The notes below the pieces were generated by a model. The model ran no database searches. It worked only from the letters and a program-made list of their open reading frames with translations, and was not told the origin of the DNA. Both the position numbers and the translations under genes were made by a program. Below, one piece after another: positions 1-5,336 of a stretch of DNA of 5,385 bases; positions within the stretch are counted from its first letter, which is position 1, and each line of letters begins with the position of its first letter. Origin of the DNA: Acidobacteriaceae bacterium (GTDB lineage: Bacteria; Acidobacteriota; Terriglobia; Terriglobales; Acidobacteriaceae); NCBI GenBank assembly GCA_003156235.1, contig PMGP01000255.1:840-6224 (forward strand), read 5' to 3'.

Positions 1-491
1 GCCGAATGCTCACTGGGATAATGTCCGAGATGGCAGGCATGCGCCATACTTGGGTGCGGCTGCTGGCAGTATACGGGCCGGGCGACGATCCCAGACATCT
101 AATCCCGACAGTGATTCAGACACTGCGCGCTGGCAAGAAGCCTGCCCTTACGAGCGGAGAACAGCAATGGGATTACCTCTATATCGAAGACGCGGCCAAG
201 GCGCTTTGCCGCATTGCGGAAAGCGGAGCGACAGGCACATTTAATCTGTCTTCGGGCGCGTCGGTCAGGATTCGGGATATGGTGGAGCGGATAAGAGATT
301 TCGTTGACCCGTCTCTGCCCCTGGGGTTTGGCGAGGTTCCGTATCGGCCGGACCAGGTGATGCATCTGAAAGCAGAGATCAGCAGGTTGCAGTCCGCGAC
401 GGGATGGGCGCCGCATACTTCGTTGGAAGAGGGTCTTCGGCGGACGGTGGAGTGGTTCAAGACAAAGAACGAAAAAGTCACTAGCAATTGA
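1..491 (+). CDS. NAD-dependent epimerase/dehydratase (extended SDR, nucleotide-sugar type), C-terminal part, cut by left edge
   Basis: The reading frame is open from the left edge (first whole codon at base 3) to TGA at 489-491, leaving about 162 residues of a protein normally near 300. The ATG at base 6 is probably internal, since the sequence is already deep in the fold. Visible marks of the extended SDR C-terminal, sugar-binding half, numbered from that Met: VRLLAVYGPGDDPRHLIP (about 17-34), the WDYLYIEDAAKAL segment (55-67) that matches the usual RDFVYVDDVA block, GTFNLSSG (77-84), and a terminal GW-P-SLEEGLRRTVEW block (133-150). The Rossmann GxxGxxG and catalytic YxxxK lie upstream of the window and cannot be checked. 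Known for the family: NAD(P)-dependent epimerisation, dehydration or reduction of UDP-, GDP-, CDP- or dTDP-sugars in the cytoplasm. The PYRPDQVMHL stretch reminds me of CDP-abequose/paratose synthase-like members, but substrate is not assignable. The gene downstream is a ThDP enzyme, suggesting joint nucleotide-sugar synthesis. Confidence 0.9.
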   Translation, partial: RMLTGIMSEMAGMRHTWVRLLAVYGPGDDPRHLIPTVIQTLRAGKKPALTSGEQQWDYLYIEDAAKALCRIAESGATGTFNLSSGASVRIRDMVERIRDFVDPSLPLGFGEVPYRPDQVMHLKAEISRLQSATGWAPHTSLEEGLRRTVEWFKTKNEKVTSN

Positions 492-580
492 AAAGACGCG
501 ATGTGCAGCTAACTTGCTCAGGGGAACGCAGTGCGAAATGCGCAGCGCATGGGCGTCTCTCTCTTCCACCTGGTGTATAT

Positions 581-594
581 GGAGGCGTAATTTG
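581..594 (+). promoter_or_regulatory. Ribosome binding site deciding a TTG start
   Basis: GGAGG at 581-585 lies 6 bases before TTG at 592-594. This is the best Shine-Dalgarno match before the ThDP-enzyme gene, and the protein from this TTG begins MKVTDYIAKDL, the point where I expect the ThDP N-terminal domain to begin. Longer in-frame alternatives at 514 (TTG) and 538 (ATG) have poorer spacing or motif and add a Trp/Arg/Ser-rich stretch that does not look like part of the fold. Confidence 0.7.
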
Positions 595-2322
595 AAAGTT
601 ACCGACTATATCGCGAAAGATTTGTATCGCCGGGGAGTGCGGACGGTCTTCGAACTGTCAGGAGGCATGATTACTCATCTGTTGAACTCCTTGTACGAAG
701 CACAGCAGATTCGTATTCTTTCGATGCACCATGAGCAGGCAGCCGCCTTTGCGGCCGACGCAACAGGGCGTATGACAGGAGTTCCCGGGGTTGCAATGGC
801 CACGAGCGGACCAGGGGCGACCAACCTCCTGACTGGAATCGGCAGCTGCTACTTTGATTCTTCTCCGGCAGTCTTCATCACCGGCCAGGTAAATCGGTGG
901 GAACTGAGGAACGATCGAAAGATACGCCAGTTAGGATTTCAGGAAACAGACATAGTGCAGATGGCCAGGCCGATAACGAAGGCGGCATGGCAGATAACTT
1001 CTCCCGAGGAGGTGCCAAGGAAGCTTGAGAAAGCATTCTCTCTGGCGATGACAGGTCGTCCCGGTCCAGTGTTGCTTGATATCCCCATGGACATACAGAG
1101 GTACGACATCCAGGAGCCGCCGCCTTTTGATGAGTTGCCGGCAGAAGCTGGAGTTTCGGCGTCGGACCATGTCGCCATCCTTGATGACCTCCTGGTAACA
1201 CTGAAAAACTCAAAGAAACCGCTCATTTTGGCAGGAGGAGGGATTCGCGCGGGCAACGCAGTGGAGGCTTTCCGTCGCTTCGTGAGAAAGACAGGCGTTC
1301 CCGTGGTCAACTCTCTGCTGGCCATGGACCTTTTGCCGTATGACGACCCGCAACGGATTGGGATGATAGGCACTTACGGGAATCGCTGGGCCAACCTCGC
1401 TTTGGCGGCAAGCGATCTGCTGATTGTCCTTGGAAGCAGGCTCGATGTTCGCCAAACAGGTTCGGACGTTGAGTTTTTCAGGACCAACAGAACGATATTT
1501 CACGTGGATTGCGAAGCTGGAGAGATCAATAATCGCGTGACTGGATGCCGTGCATTCGTCGGAGGTGTAAAGCAGTTCATTGCAATGGCGGAAGCGAAGA
1601 TCGAAAACGAAATCCTACCGCACAATGCCGAATGGCTGAACGAAATTAACGCACTGCGCAGCCGATACTCGGATCTGACTGAGATCCCACCAGCGGAGGG
1701 TATTAATCCAAACTGGTTTGTCCATCAACTTTGCGCGGCATCCTACGCGGCCGGCGCATATACGGTGGATGTGGGCCAGCACCAAATGTGGGCTGCTCAA
1801 TCGAGTGAGGTCAGGGGGGAGCAGCGATGGATTACATCGGGTGGAATGGGCTCCATGGGTTTTGCTCTGCCAGCAGGAATAGGAGCAACGATTGCCATGG
1901 GCTTACGGCCCGTCGTCGTGATTGCAGGGGATGGGGGTTTTCAGTGCAACCTTCAAGAGCTCCAAACAGTCGTTCGGAACGATTTGCCCATAAAGATCGT
2001 TGTAATGAACAACCGGTGCCACGGGATGGTGCGTCAGTTTCAAGAGAGCTATTTTGAAGGGCGCTATCAGTCGACATTATGGGGCTATGACGCGCCGGAC
2101 TTCGTTCATGTGGCATCCTCATACGGCATTTCTGGATGTAGAGTTGAGTTGGTTGAGCAAGTAGAAGAGGGCCTTGCCGAGCTGTGGAAAGATCCTGCCA
2201 GTCCATTTCTGCTCGAAGTCGGAATCGATACATTTACGAATGCGTATCCCAAGATCGCCTTTGGATTGCCGTTGAATCAAATGGAGCCTAAGTCGAAGCC
2301 GATTGCGATGGAGGGAACTTAG
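592..2322 (+). CDS. Thiamine-diphosphate enzyme, acetolactate synthase-like, in a polysaccharide context
   Basis: A complete 576-residue protein with the three domains of the ThDP decarboxylase superfamily. The N-terminal pyrimidine-binding domain (about 1-170) has catalytic Glu48 in MHHEQAAAF, then TSGPGATN (71-78) and an AHAS-like FITGQV/FQETDIVQMARPITK region (95-130). The central domain (about 195-330) has LILAGGGIRAG, GTYGNRWAN and GSRLDVRQTG, as in flavin-containing AHAS relatives. The C-terminal diphosphate-binding domain (about 375-560) has DVGQHQMWAAQ, SGGMGSMGFALPAGIG, GDG at 446-448 and the paired Asn 473-474 that close the Mg/ThDP motif. Known chemistry: decarboxylation of pyruvate and transfer of the two-carbon unit to an acceptor carbonyl. 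Against housekeeping ilvB: no small-subunit gene beside it, sugar-gene neighbours, Phe483 where AHAS usually has Trp, and a tail ending in PIAMEGT that I associate with polysaccharide-locus homologues. A YerE-like role in branched-sugar synthesis is an inference. It follows the SDR gene by 100 bases and probably shares its transcript. Confidence 0.93.
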   Translation: MKVTDYIAKDLYRRGVRTVFELSGGMITHLLNSLYEAQQIRILSMHHEQAAAFAADATGRMTGVPGVAMATSGPGATNLLTGIGSCYFDSSPAVFITGQVNRWELRNDRKIRQLGFQETDIVQMARPITKAAWQITSPEEVPRKLEKAFSLAMTGRPGPVLLDIPMDIQRYDIQEPPPFDELPAEAGVSASDHVAILDDLLVTLKNSKKPLILAGGGIRAGNAVEAFRRFVRKTGVPVVNSLLAMDLLPYDDPQRIGMIGTYGNRWANLALAASDLLIVLGSRLDVRQTGSDVEFFRTNRTIFHVDCEAGEINNRVTGCRAFVGGVKQFIAMAEAKIENEILPHNAEWLNEINALRSRYSDLTEIPPAEGINPNWFVHQLCAASYAAGAYTVDVGQHQMWAAQSSEVRGEQRWITSGGMGSMGFALPAGIGATIAMGLRPVVVIAGDGGFQCNLQELQTVVRNDLPIKIVVMNNRCHGMVRQFQESYFEGRYQSTLWGYDAPDFVHVASSYGISGCRVELVEQVEEGLAELWKDPASPFLLEVGIDTFTNAYPKIAFGLPLNQMEPKSKPIAMEGT

Positions 2323-2355
2323 ACGCGGCAGTTTTGATCCAGGCTGTTGCGGCTC

Positions 2356-2384
2356 CTTCAAGCCCCACGTCGGAATTGTATACT
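2356..2384 (+). promoter_or_regulatory. Possible sigma70-type promoter before the membrane-protein gene
   Basis: TATACT at 2379-2384 matches the -10 consensus at five of six positions. The -35 position (around 2357-2362, TTCAAG) matches poorly. Transcription would start near 2391, leaving a leader of about 16 bases that still contains the ribosome binding site. The preceding gene is only 84 bases upstream in the same direction, so simple read-through is at least as likely. Weak call. Confidence 0.2.
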
Positions 2385-2394
2385 CAACTCTCAG

Positions 2395-2409
2395 AGAAGG
2401 TGCGAAATG
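2395..2409 (+). promoter_or_regulatory. Ribosome binding site fixing the ATG at 2407
   Basis: AGAAGG at 2395-2400 is 6 bases before ATG 2407-2409. It selects this ATG over an in-frame TTG at 2347, which would add 20 residues of polar, Arg-rich sequence before the first membrane helix and has no clear Shine-Dalgarno match. Confidence 0.65.
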
Positions 2410-4101
2410 GAACTACTGAAAAAGGCGTTTTCATGGAAAGAGACCGACAGCAGCCACCGGCTTATGCTCCTTTTAGTTCTTGTTCTAGGCGTGCTGAGCT
2501 TTTTCTGGGGAGAGAAAGTGCCCGCGGGCGGAGGCTTGGGATGGGATGGAGTGATTTATGCTGACATGGTCCGTAACCTGGGTTCGATGATCAGTGGCGG
2601 ACAGCTAAGTGGCTACTATACACAGAGAATTCTTCCCGCGGCCATCGTGCGCGGAATGCTGCTTTTGTCCGGAGCGCCGATAGACAACGGGAACATCATT
2701 CGCGGGTTTGAAGTGTATAATCTGATTCTTCTCGCCGGAGCATGTTGGGCGTGGAAGCGTATCGCCGGTGTTTTTGATCTCAGTCTTGGCGGACGCTGGA
2801 TAGGATTCAGCGGAATCTTTGTCAGCTATGAGTGTTCCAAGCAGGCATTTTATTATCCAGTTCTTACCGACGTCACGGCGCTTTTTGTCGCCATGTTGCT
2901 GTTGCTGTTCTATATTGAGAAGAAGCCACTCGCTCTTTTTGTCACGACAGTAATTGGAGCTTTCTGCTGGCCCGTAGTGAGCTTTTGTGGGGCCTTCCTG
3001 TTGCTGTTCTTGAGAACCGAGCTTCCGAAGGATGTGGTCGCACCTGCATCGTCAGGGCGTTCGCGTCGGATTTTCCGTCGAGTCAAGCGTGGCGGCCTCG
3101 TACTACTTGCTTTGTCGGTGATTGGATACATCATCATGGCGTTGATTGGACCTCTGCCCGACAGCCCATGTAACGTGCCAGCCTTCGTGGCTCATGCTCA
3201 TCAGCATTTTGCTTCCTACTGCACACAAAGGCGAGTTCTGCTCGGATTTGAACGATTGCTTACCGCACTTCCTTCTTTCGCGGGCATGCTGCTTGCGCTT
3301 GCCATACTGGTCGGGTCCGGAAAATTCGCCCCTGCGGTTTTAACCAGTCTGCGCAGAGCGAAACCTGCTTTGGTTGCATTGGCGGCTGCAGCTGTCCTGG
3401 TGCCTTTCTTTTTGGTCAAGGCCGCATCAAATCCAGCCATTGCGAATGCAAGCAGCTTGAAGAATCTGATTAAACTGGCCCTTCTTCCTTCAGAGGGGAA
3501 GTTTCTGTTGCCTTTCGTTACGCTGGCTGTCTTCTGGGGGCCTGTTTTGCTGTTGATGATTCTTTGCTGGAAGGCATTCTGCGTGGAGGCAAGAAAACTG
3601 GGGCCCGGCGTCATGGCAATCATGGGAATGTGCATGTTTTTGGGGCTTGTTGGCGAGCCGCGCTTTTTAACCATAGCCTGGCCTTTCCTTGTTCTGGCCC
3701 TCGTTCTAGCCTTTGAGAAGATGCATGTGAAGGCTTCGTTCAAATACGCATTTTCAATTCTTACAGTTTTGTTTGCGCAGTTCTGGATGAAGATCAATCT
3801 GGCCCCCTGGTCGGCGTCACCCTTCGAAGGCCTTCAGGATTATCCGAAGCAGATATACCTCATGCATTACGGGCTGTGGATGAGTTGGTGGCCTTATTGC
3901 ATACAGCTTGTCGCTCTTGTCCTTAGTGCAATGTGGTTATACAGAACCATGAGGAAAGCCGGGCAACTGAATACGAGTATTAAGGTTCATGAGGTGCGGG
4001 TTTTCACCGGATCCCTCTGTGCCAACATGAGTGAGACAAGTAGCCCATCAACAATTACTGTAGTGCGGGGAAAGAAATCCCACTTTGATAAGTCAGAGTA
4101 A
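2407..4101 (+). CDS. Polytopic membrane protein, probable GT-C type glycosyltransferase (family not recognised)
   Basis: A 564-residue integral inner-membrane protein. By eye about 10-13 hydrophobic helices are visible, roughly at 18-34, 101-118, 152-170, 174-202, 228-248, 286-304, 318-338, 366-388, 400-415, 420-436, 444-460 and 489-513. After helix 1 the first loop has GWDGVIYADM (45-54), with an Asp positioned like the catalytic acidic residue of GT-C enzymes. Then come QRILP (73-77), YECSKQAFYYPVLTD (141-155), SEGKFLLPF (362-370) and GEPRFL followed by IAWPF (416-427), a layout like the E-x-R / PF motif of other lipid-linked-sugar transferases. GT-C enzymes use polyprenyl-phosphate sugars on the periplasmic face to glycosylate polysaccharide or lipid acceptors. 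Placement after nucleotide-sugar genes supports a role in surface-glycan assembly. A polymerase or transporter is possible. It ends in a hydrophilic tail of about 50 residues (514-564). The membrane-protein call is firm; the function is inferred. Confidence 0.85.
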   Translation: MELLKKAFSWKETDSSHRLMLLLVLVLGVLSFFWGEKVPAGGGLGWDGVIYADMVRNLGSMISGGQLSGYYTQRILPAAIVRGMLLLSGAPIDNGNIIRGFEVYNLILLAGACWAWKRIAGVFDLSLGGRWIGFSGIFVSYECSKQAFYYPVLTDVTALFVAMLLLLFYIEKKPLALFVTTVIGAFCWPVVSFCGAFLLLFLRTELPKDVVAPASSGRSRRIFRRVKRGGLVLLALSVIGYIIMALIGPLPDSPCNVPAFVAHAHQHFASYCTQRRVLLGFERLLTALPSFAGMLLALAILVGSGKFAPAVLTSLRRAKPALVALAAAAVLVPFFLVKAASNPAIANASSLKNLIKLALLPSEGKFLLPFVTLAVFWGPVLLLMILCWKAFCVEARKLGPGVMAIMGMCMFLGLVGEPRFLTIAWPFLVLALVLAFEKMHVKASFKYAFSILTVLFAQFWMKINLAPWSASPFEGLQDYPKQIYLMHYGLWMSWWPYCIQLVALVLSAMWLYRTMRKAGQLNTSIKVHEVRVFTGSLCANMSETSSPSTITVVRGKKSHFDKSE

Positions 4102-4114
4102 ATAAATAACATTT

Positions 4115-4135
4115 ACATATACCGTCCGGATATGT
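4115..4135. promoter_or_regulatory. Short inverted repeat just after a stop codon
   Basis: ACATAT (4115-4120) and ATATGT (4130-4135) are perfect reverse complements, and CCG (4122-4124) can pair with CGG (4127-4129), leaving one unpaired A. It begins 14 bases after the stop of the membrane-protein gene. No T-run follows, so it is not a classical terminator. It could be an operator, an mRNA 3'-end structure, or chance. Confidence 0.25.
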
Positions 4136-4317
4136 TATCAGGTTGGGTATGGACACAGATGCCAAGTCGCCCAGTACTTTGCTGGCATATGGCCGCATCT
4201 TGACGAACACGCTCGCCGCCTGGTGGCTGCCAGCAAGGTTTCCGCTTTTCGACTGTTTTTGTTTCGCAACAAAAGACTATCGAAGCTGCGGAATCAGCTA
4301 TTCCTTCCTCGCTCTTC

Positions 4318-4371
4318 AGAACCTGTCCAGAAACTCGGATTTGGGTGAAGGGTACGGGCTTTAGCCCGTAC
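4318..4371. repeat. Palindromic intergenic repeat, unit A, copy 1
   Basis: Bases 4318-4360 are identical over 43 bases to 5336-5378. The match resumes after a two-base difference, giving 48 of 50 identical to the right window edge. The unit is a conserved non-palindromic lead (4318-4351) followed by a perfect palindrome with 9-base arms, GTACGGGCT (4352-4360) and AGCCCGTAC (4363-4371), around a TT centre. Neither strand has a T-run beside the hairpin, so it does not look like an intrinsic terminator. The structure resembles REP-type or acidobacterial palindromic repeats. No transposase is encoded here, so it would be non-autonomous if mobile. Confidence 0.85.
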
Positions 4372-4390
4372 ATCAAATGTAGAAAAAGCT

Positions 4391-4450
4391 GGGGCTTTAG
4401 CCCCCGAGGGCGATTTTTGGGCGATATGTATTCCCTCAGGAGCTAAAAGC
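4391..4450. repeat. Palindromic repeat unit B, imperfect inverted pair
   Basis: A second palindrome, GGGGCT-TT-AGCCCC (4391-4404), shares the GGGCTTTAGCCC core of unit A. The segment 4394-4410 (GCTTTAGCCCCCGAGGG) is a near reverse complement of 4433-4450, with one gap and two mismatches, so the two arms enclose about 22 bases. Head-to-head palindromes like this are typical of REP doublets (BIME/REPIN style). The heptamer GGGCGAT also occurs twice (4408-4414 and 4419-4425) in the loop region. Confidence 0.6.
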
Positions 4451-4544
4451 GGCAATTTTACCTTGCTCTCACAGGCTTTTCTACCACGACCGTTTGGTTT
4501 TTCGGCACAGACATTCTTTTGGCCTTGCAATCTGCCTCAGGAGC

Positions 4545-4563
4545 GATTCAATTCCTTTGAATC
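4545..4563. promoter_or_regulatory. 7-bp inverted repeat in the leader of the pagL-like gene
   Basis: GATTCAA (4545-4551) and TTGAATC (4557-4563) are perfect reverse complements around TTCCT. The repeat lies 10 bases upstream of the AAGGAGA ribosome binding site (4574-4580). Position and symmetry would suit an operator or a leader hairpin, but a 7-bp AT-rich repeat can arise by chance. Confidence 0.25.
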
Positions 4564-4586
4564 TGTGCTGAAAAAGGAGATTCCGG

Positions 4587-5336
4587 ATGAAGTTCCCTAA
4601 AATGGGCAAACGAAACCTCAAATTGTTCACCCTGGCTCTGGCATATCTTACACAACCAGTTCTTTTTATGGGACAAGATTCAAACGCCCAGCCGCAGGTT
4701 GAAGTTTACCGGGCTTCGAAGCCGGCTGATTTCAACAATGACATTTATTACCGAAACAAACTCGAATACTCCCAGGAACTGGGAGTGCTCCCCATCAATA
4801 TTCCCTTGGTATTCGACTTTCTCACAGGCAGTCCCTATACGACATGGCCGCTTCATTACACTCTCGTGCCCAACATTGCTTCTCTCCGATGGCACGTGAA
4901 CGACATAGGGGGGCCTTGGATTCTACGTGGCAATACCGACCTTACATTCAGCGGCTCCTTCACTGCGATTCCGAGGGGACCAGAAACACGTTATGCGGCT
5001 TTCGATGTTGGCGTGCGGCGTAACTTTATCCAGCCTAGGTGGAGGATTGTGCCTTACTTTGAACTGCGGGGCGGCGTCGGGGATATTGACGCTAAGGGGC
5101 CTGACGGAGTGTTATATGCGCAGGGACAGGACCTCACATTCACGTTTATGATGGGCAGCGGAGTGCGATATAACTTCAATCCTCGGTATAGTATGTCGTC
5201 TGGACTGACTTATATGCATATATCAAATGCCTACTTGTCTCAACCGAAGCATGAGGATTTTGGAATCAATGTCTACGGTCCAATGGTTGGGTTCAATATG
5301 CGGATCGGGAAGCCCAAACAAAAATTCGGGGAGTAA
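4587..5336 (+). CDS. PagL-like acyloxyacyl hydrolase (lipid A 3-O-deacylase family), outer membrane
   Basis: A 249-residue protein. The ATG at 4587 follows AAGGAGA by 6 bases. The N-terminus is a signal peptide: basic KMGKRNLK, a hydrophobic stretch at about 11-28, then a likely cleavage site near Asn33-Ala34-Gln35. The rest alternates polar and hydrophobic residues with many aromatics and Gly, as in a small beta-barrel. The hallmark is MHISNAYLSQP at 210-220: His211 and Ser213 match the His-x-Ser of the PagL catalytic triad, within the family's HxSNA motif, preceded by the typical GVRYNFNP strand (192-199). Known function: removal of the 3-O-linked acyl chain from lipid A in the outer membrane, altering endotoxin packing and host recognition. 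Oddity: the catalytic Glu, 14 residues after His in Pseudomonas PagL as I recall it, is not at that spacing; Phe225 is there, with Glu223-Asp224 just before. Mature length is somewhat above classical PagL (about 150 residues). It stands apart from the upstream genes and is probably transcribed alone. Confidence 0.85.
   Translation: MKFPKMGKRNLKLFTLALAYLTQPVLFMGQDSNAQPQVEVYRASKPADFNNDIYYRNKLEYSQELGVLPINIPLVFDFLTGSPYTTWPLHYTLVPNIASLRWHVNDIGGPWILRGNTDLTFSGSFTAIPRGPETRYAAFDVGVRRNFIQPRWRIVPYFELRGGVGDIDAKGPDGVLYAQGQDLTFTFMMGSGVRYNFNPRYSMSSGLTYMHISNAYLSQPKHEDFGINVYGPMVGFNMRIGKPKQKFGE

Larger units (their letters stand above)
4102..4586. other. Gene-free intergenic region with palindromic repeats
   Basis: These 485 bases separate the membrane-protein gene from the pagL-like gene. 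I see no credible coding sequence: the short open frames on either strand have no family resemblance or Shine-Dalgarno and run into the repeat palindromes. From left to right the stretch holds a short inverted repeat just after the upstream stop (4115-4135), about 180 bases with nothing I can identify, repeat unit A (4318-4371), repeat unit B (4391-4450), about 95 bases without clear signals, and a 7-bp inverted repeat (4545-4563) just before the next gene's ribosome binding site. No convincing intrinsic terminator (GC-rich hairpin plus T-run) is visible for the upstream gene. Confidence 0.7.

Noticed and set aside
514..591. N-terminal extension of the ThDP enzyme by 26 residues (TTG 514) or 18 residues (ATG 538)
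   Set aside because: The extra residues are Trp/Arg/Ser-rich and unlike the ThDP N-terminal domain, and the Shine-Dalgarno at 581-585 points to the TTG at 592.
2347..2406. N-terminal extension of the membrane protein from TTG 2347
   Set aside because: It has no convincing ribosome binding site, whereas AGAAGG lies 6 bases before ATG 2407. The added residues are polar and precede the first helix.
4257..4274. TTTTGTT-TCGC-AACAAAA hairpin as a terminator for the membrane-protein gene
   Set aside because: The stem is almost entirely A-T, no T-run follows, and it is more than 150 bases after the stop. Chance pairing in a T-rich then A-rich patch is likely.
4143..4364. Plus-strand open frame of 73 codons in the intergenic region
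   Set aside because: It has no Shine-Dalgarno, no recognisable domain and a mixed composition, and its end lies inside repeat unit A.
4352..4371. Repeat unit A hairpin as an intrinsic terminator
   Set aside because: No T-run follows on either strand, and the hairpin lies 250 bases beyond the upstream stop codon.
4113..4530. Minus-strand open frames of 87 and 78 codons
   Set aside because: Both read through the palindromic repeats and their flanks. Their apparent peptides are translations of repeat DNA, with no family signature.
4434..4544. Direct repeat CCTCAGGAGC at 4434-4443 and 4535-4544
   Set aside because: It is only 10 bases long, with unrelated flanks. Too short to call an attachment site or element boundary.
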